Below, in pieces: positions 6,337 to 7,584 of a stretch of DNA of 7,584 bases. Numbering within the stretch: the stretch's first letter is position 1; the number at the start of each line of letters is the position of its first letter. Source of the stretch: an uncultured Bacillota bacterium (lineage in GTDB: Bacteria > Bacillota > Clostridia > Peptostreptococcales > Anaerovoracaceae). The notes beneath the pieces were generated by a model. It did not search any database, was not told where the DNA came from, and saw nothing but the letters and a program-made list of their open reading frames with translations. The stretch is from the NCBI GenBank assembly GCA_946410475.1, contig CAMKAM010000072.1, positions 1 through 7,584 on the forward strand, in the 5' to 3' direction. The translations under genes were made by a program, and so were the position numbers.

Positions 6337-6638
6337 CATTCCTCCTCCCGGTCCGGATCGAAATCATCATCCAGCGGCACTGGAACTATCACGTTCTTCG
6401 CATCCTCAAGGAGGTCAGCGGGAACATAGATCTCGATATCCTGCGTCGTGTTGCTCCCGAGGGCGATCTCCATGAAGTTCCCAGCTCCGGAATACCTCTT
6501 AACGCATGGGATATCCTCGCCGCGCAGTTTGGATTCGATTATATCCGCCTCAAGGGAATCCCTGACTGTCGTGAGGTAGACACCGTCACGCCACTCGATC
6601 CCCTCGGCGTTCTTTTTATCTCTGTCGAAAAAACCCAT
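6336..6638 (-). CDS. small DUF2007-like protein downstream of thrS
   Basis: This 100-residue soluble protein has no signal peptide or membrane segment. Residues about 20-85 (VYLTTVRDSLEADIIESKL, then EDIPCVKRYSG, then DIEIYVPADLLEDAKNVI) follow the pattern of the DUF2007 family, called putative signal-transducing proteins: a strand and helix, a short central variable part, then a strand of the IYVP type and a helix. The true function of that family is not established. The C-terminus is acidic (DDDFDPDREEE), and the start is MGFFDRDKK. The ATG at 6638 lies 16 bp after the thrS stop. The only ribosome binding site, AGAGGAAA, overlaps the thrS stop codon and leaves a rather long spacing of about 13 nt after the GG. 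Co-transcription with thrS is likely. The family call is by pattern only. Confidence 0.75.
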   Translation of the reverse strand: MGFFDRDKKNAEGIEWRDGVYLTTVRDSLEADIIESKLRGEDIPCVKRYSGAGNFMEIALGSNTTQDIEIYVPADLLEDAKNVIVPVPLDDDFDPDREEE

Positions 6639-6654
6639 CTTCGTTCAGTTTCCT

Positions 6655-7584
6655 CTATACAGCCTTCGTTTCAACTTCTTCGACCAGCTTGGCTGCGAAC
6701 TCTTCAACGCTCATTGCGCCGAGTTCTCCGACCTTTCCTGAACGTACTGCGAGAGTACCTGCTTCCTCTTCACGCTCGCCGATGACGCACATGTACGAAA
6801 CACGCTCGTTTCTTGCTTCTCTCAGCTTGTAACCGATCTTCTCGTTACGATCGTCGACTTCGACTCTCAGGCCCTTCGCTCTCAGCTCTTCAGCTACCTT
6901 GTTAGCATAGTCGTTGAACTTCTCTGTTACTGTCATCAGTCTTACCTGGACAGGTGCCAGCCACAGCGGGAACTTGCCCTCGAAGTGCTCTGTCAGGATG
7001 CCGATGAATCTCTCGACCGAACCGAAGATCGTTCTGTGGATCATCCACGGTGTGTGCTTCTCACCGTCAGCTCCGATGTATGTTACATCGAATCTTCCCG
7101 GCATCTGCATGTCGAGCTGGATCGTTCCGCACTGCCATGTCCTTCCAACCGCGTCCTCGATGTGGAAGTCGAGTTTCGGGCCGTAGAACGCGCCGTCGCC
7201 TTCGTTGATCGTGTATTCCATGCCCTGTCCTTCGATCGCGTCACGCAGCGAATCCGTAGCCAGAGCCCACTCTTCTTCTGTTCCCATGCTGTCCTCCGGA
7301 CGCGTGGAAAGCTCTACGAAATATTTGAATCCGAACATCTTATAAACTTCGTCGAAGAACTTGATGACGTTCGATACTTCTTCTCTCGTCTGCTCAGGTG
7401 TGTGGATGATGTGAGCATCGTCCTGTACGAACGTTCTTACTCTCATCAGTCCGTGCAGAGCTCCGGAAAGCTCGTGTCTGTGTACCTGGCCCATCTCAGC
7501 CATTCTTACCGGAAGATCTCTGTACGAGTGCAGCTTTCTCTGATAGGAAAGGATAGCTCCCGGGCAGTTCATCGGCTTGATAGC
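6655..7584 (-). CDS. thrS: threonyl-tRNA synthetase, C-terminal half; N-terminus beyond window
   Basis: ThrRS charges tRNA-Thr with threonine in the cytoplasm. The 309 visible residues begin inside the class II catalytic core (AIKPMNCPGAIL) and run to the TAG at 6657-6655; E. coli ThrRS has 642 residues, so about half is missing. All three zinc ligands of the active site can be matched: Cys of MNCPGA, His of QDDAHII and His of PWMIHRTIFGS (E. coli Cys334, His385, His511). Class II motif 2 appears as RHELSGALHGLMRVRTFVQDD, and motif 3 as the HRTIFGSVERFIGIL segment. The anticodon-binding domain follows from WLAPVQVRLMTVTEKFNDYA to the end and includes the typical GYKLREARNERVSYMCVIGEREEEAGTLAVR part. 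The catalytic core looks intact. Any T-box leader lies outside the window. The gene is read towards glgP and is followed by a small DUF2007-like gene. Confidence 0.97.
   Translation of the reverse strand, partial: AIKPMNCPGAILSYQRKLHSYRDLPVRMAEMGQVHRHELSGALHGLMRVRTFVQDDAHIIHTPEQTREEVSNVIKFFDEVYKMFGFKYFVELSTRPEDSMGTEEEWALATDSLRDAIEGQGMEYTINEGDGAFYGPKLDFHIEDAVGRTWQCGTIQLDMQMPGRFDVTYIGADGEKHTPWMIHRTIFGSVERFIGILTEHFEGKFPLWLAPVQVRLMTVTEKFNDYANKVAEELRAKGLRVEVDDRNEKIGYKLREARNERVSYMCVIGEREEEAGTLAVRSGKVGELGAMSVEEFAAKLVEEVETKAV

Noticed and set aside
6160..6475. Two plus-strand frames of about 90 codons in and beyond the glgP-thrS gap
   Set aside because: No ribosome binding site, no protein features, and they run antisense into the DUF2007-like gene.

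Overview
The window shows an ordinary chromosomal region of a Gram-positive-type bacterium, most likely of the class Clostridia. This rests on a moderate GC content near 50%, strong AGGAG-type ribosome binding sites, compact hairpin-plus-T-tract terminators, and the look of the GlgA, GlgP and ThrRS proteins. I cannot name the genus from sequence alone.

Layout. Positions 1-1575 (minus) hold the first 525 codons of glgB, the glycogen branching enzyme, which runs off the left edge. A 182-bp divergent intergenic region (1576-1757) carries a good sigma-70-type promoter for glgB with a palindrome in its spacer. glgA (1758-3227, plus), glycogen synthase, follows and ends at a hairpin terminator. A 268-bp gap (3228-3495) carries that terminator, a candidate promoter with an overlapping inverted repeat, and a leader with two small hairpins. 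glgP (3496-5973, plus), glycogen phosphorylase, ends at a strong terminator (6006-6034). A 362-bp stretch without genes (5974-6335) separates it from a convergent minus-strand pair. This stretch holds two diverged inverted-repeat structures and a terminator for the leftward transcript. The pair is a 100-aa DUF2007-like protein (6336-6638) and, upstream of it, the C-terminal half of thrS, threonyl-tRNA synthetase (6655-7584), cut by the right edge.

Function. GlgA extends alpha-1,4-glucan chains from a nucleotide-glucose donor, GlgB adds alpha-1,6 branches, and GlgP releases glucose-1-phosphate from chain ends. Synthesis and breakdown of storage glycogen are therefore encoded side by side. glgC/glgD (ADP-glucose supply) and a debranching enzyme are not in the window. 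thrS and the small DUF2007-like gene form an unrelated, probably co-transcribed unit.

I found no strong evidence for a new biological system. The points worth a second look are modest: an unusual substrate-loop sequence in GlgA, candidate operators at the glgB and glgP promoters, a 16-nt exact repeat between the glgB coding region and the glgA upstream region, and paired inverted repeats in the glgP-thrS gap that may be remnants of a mobile element.
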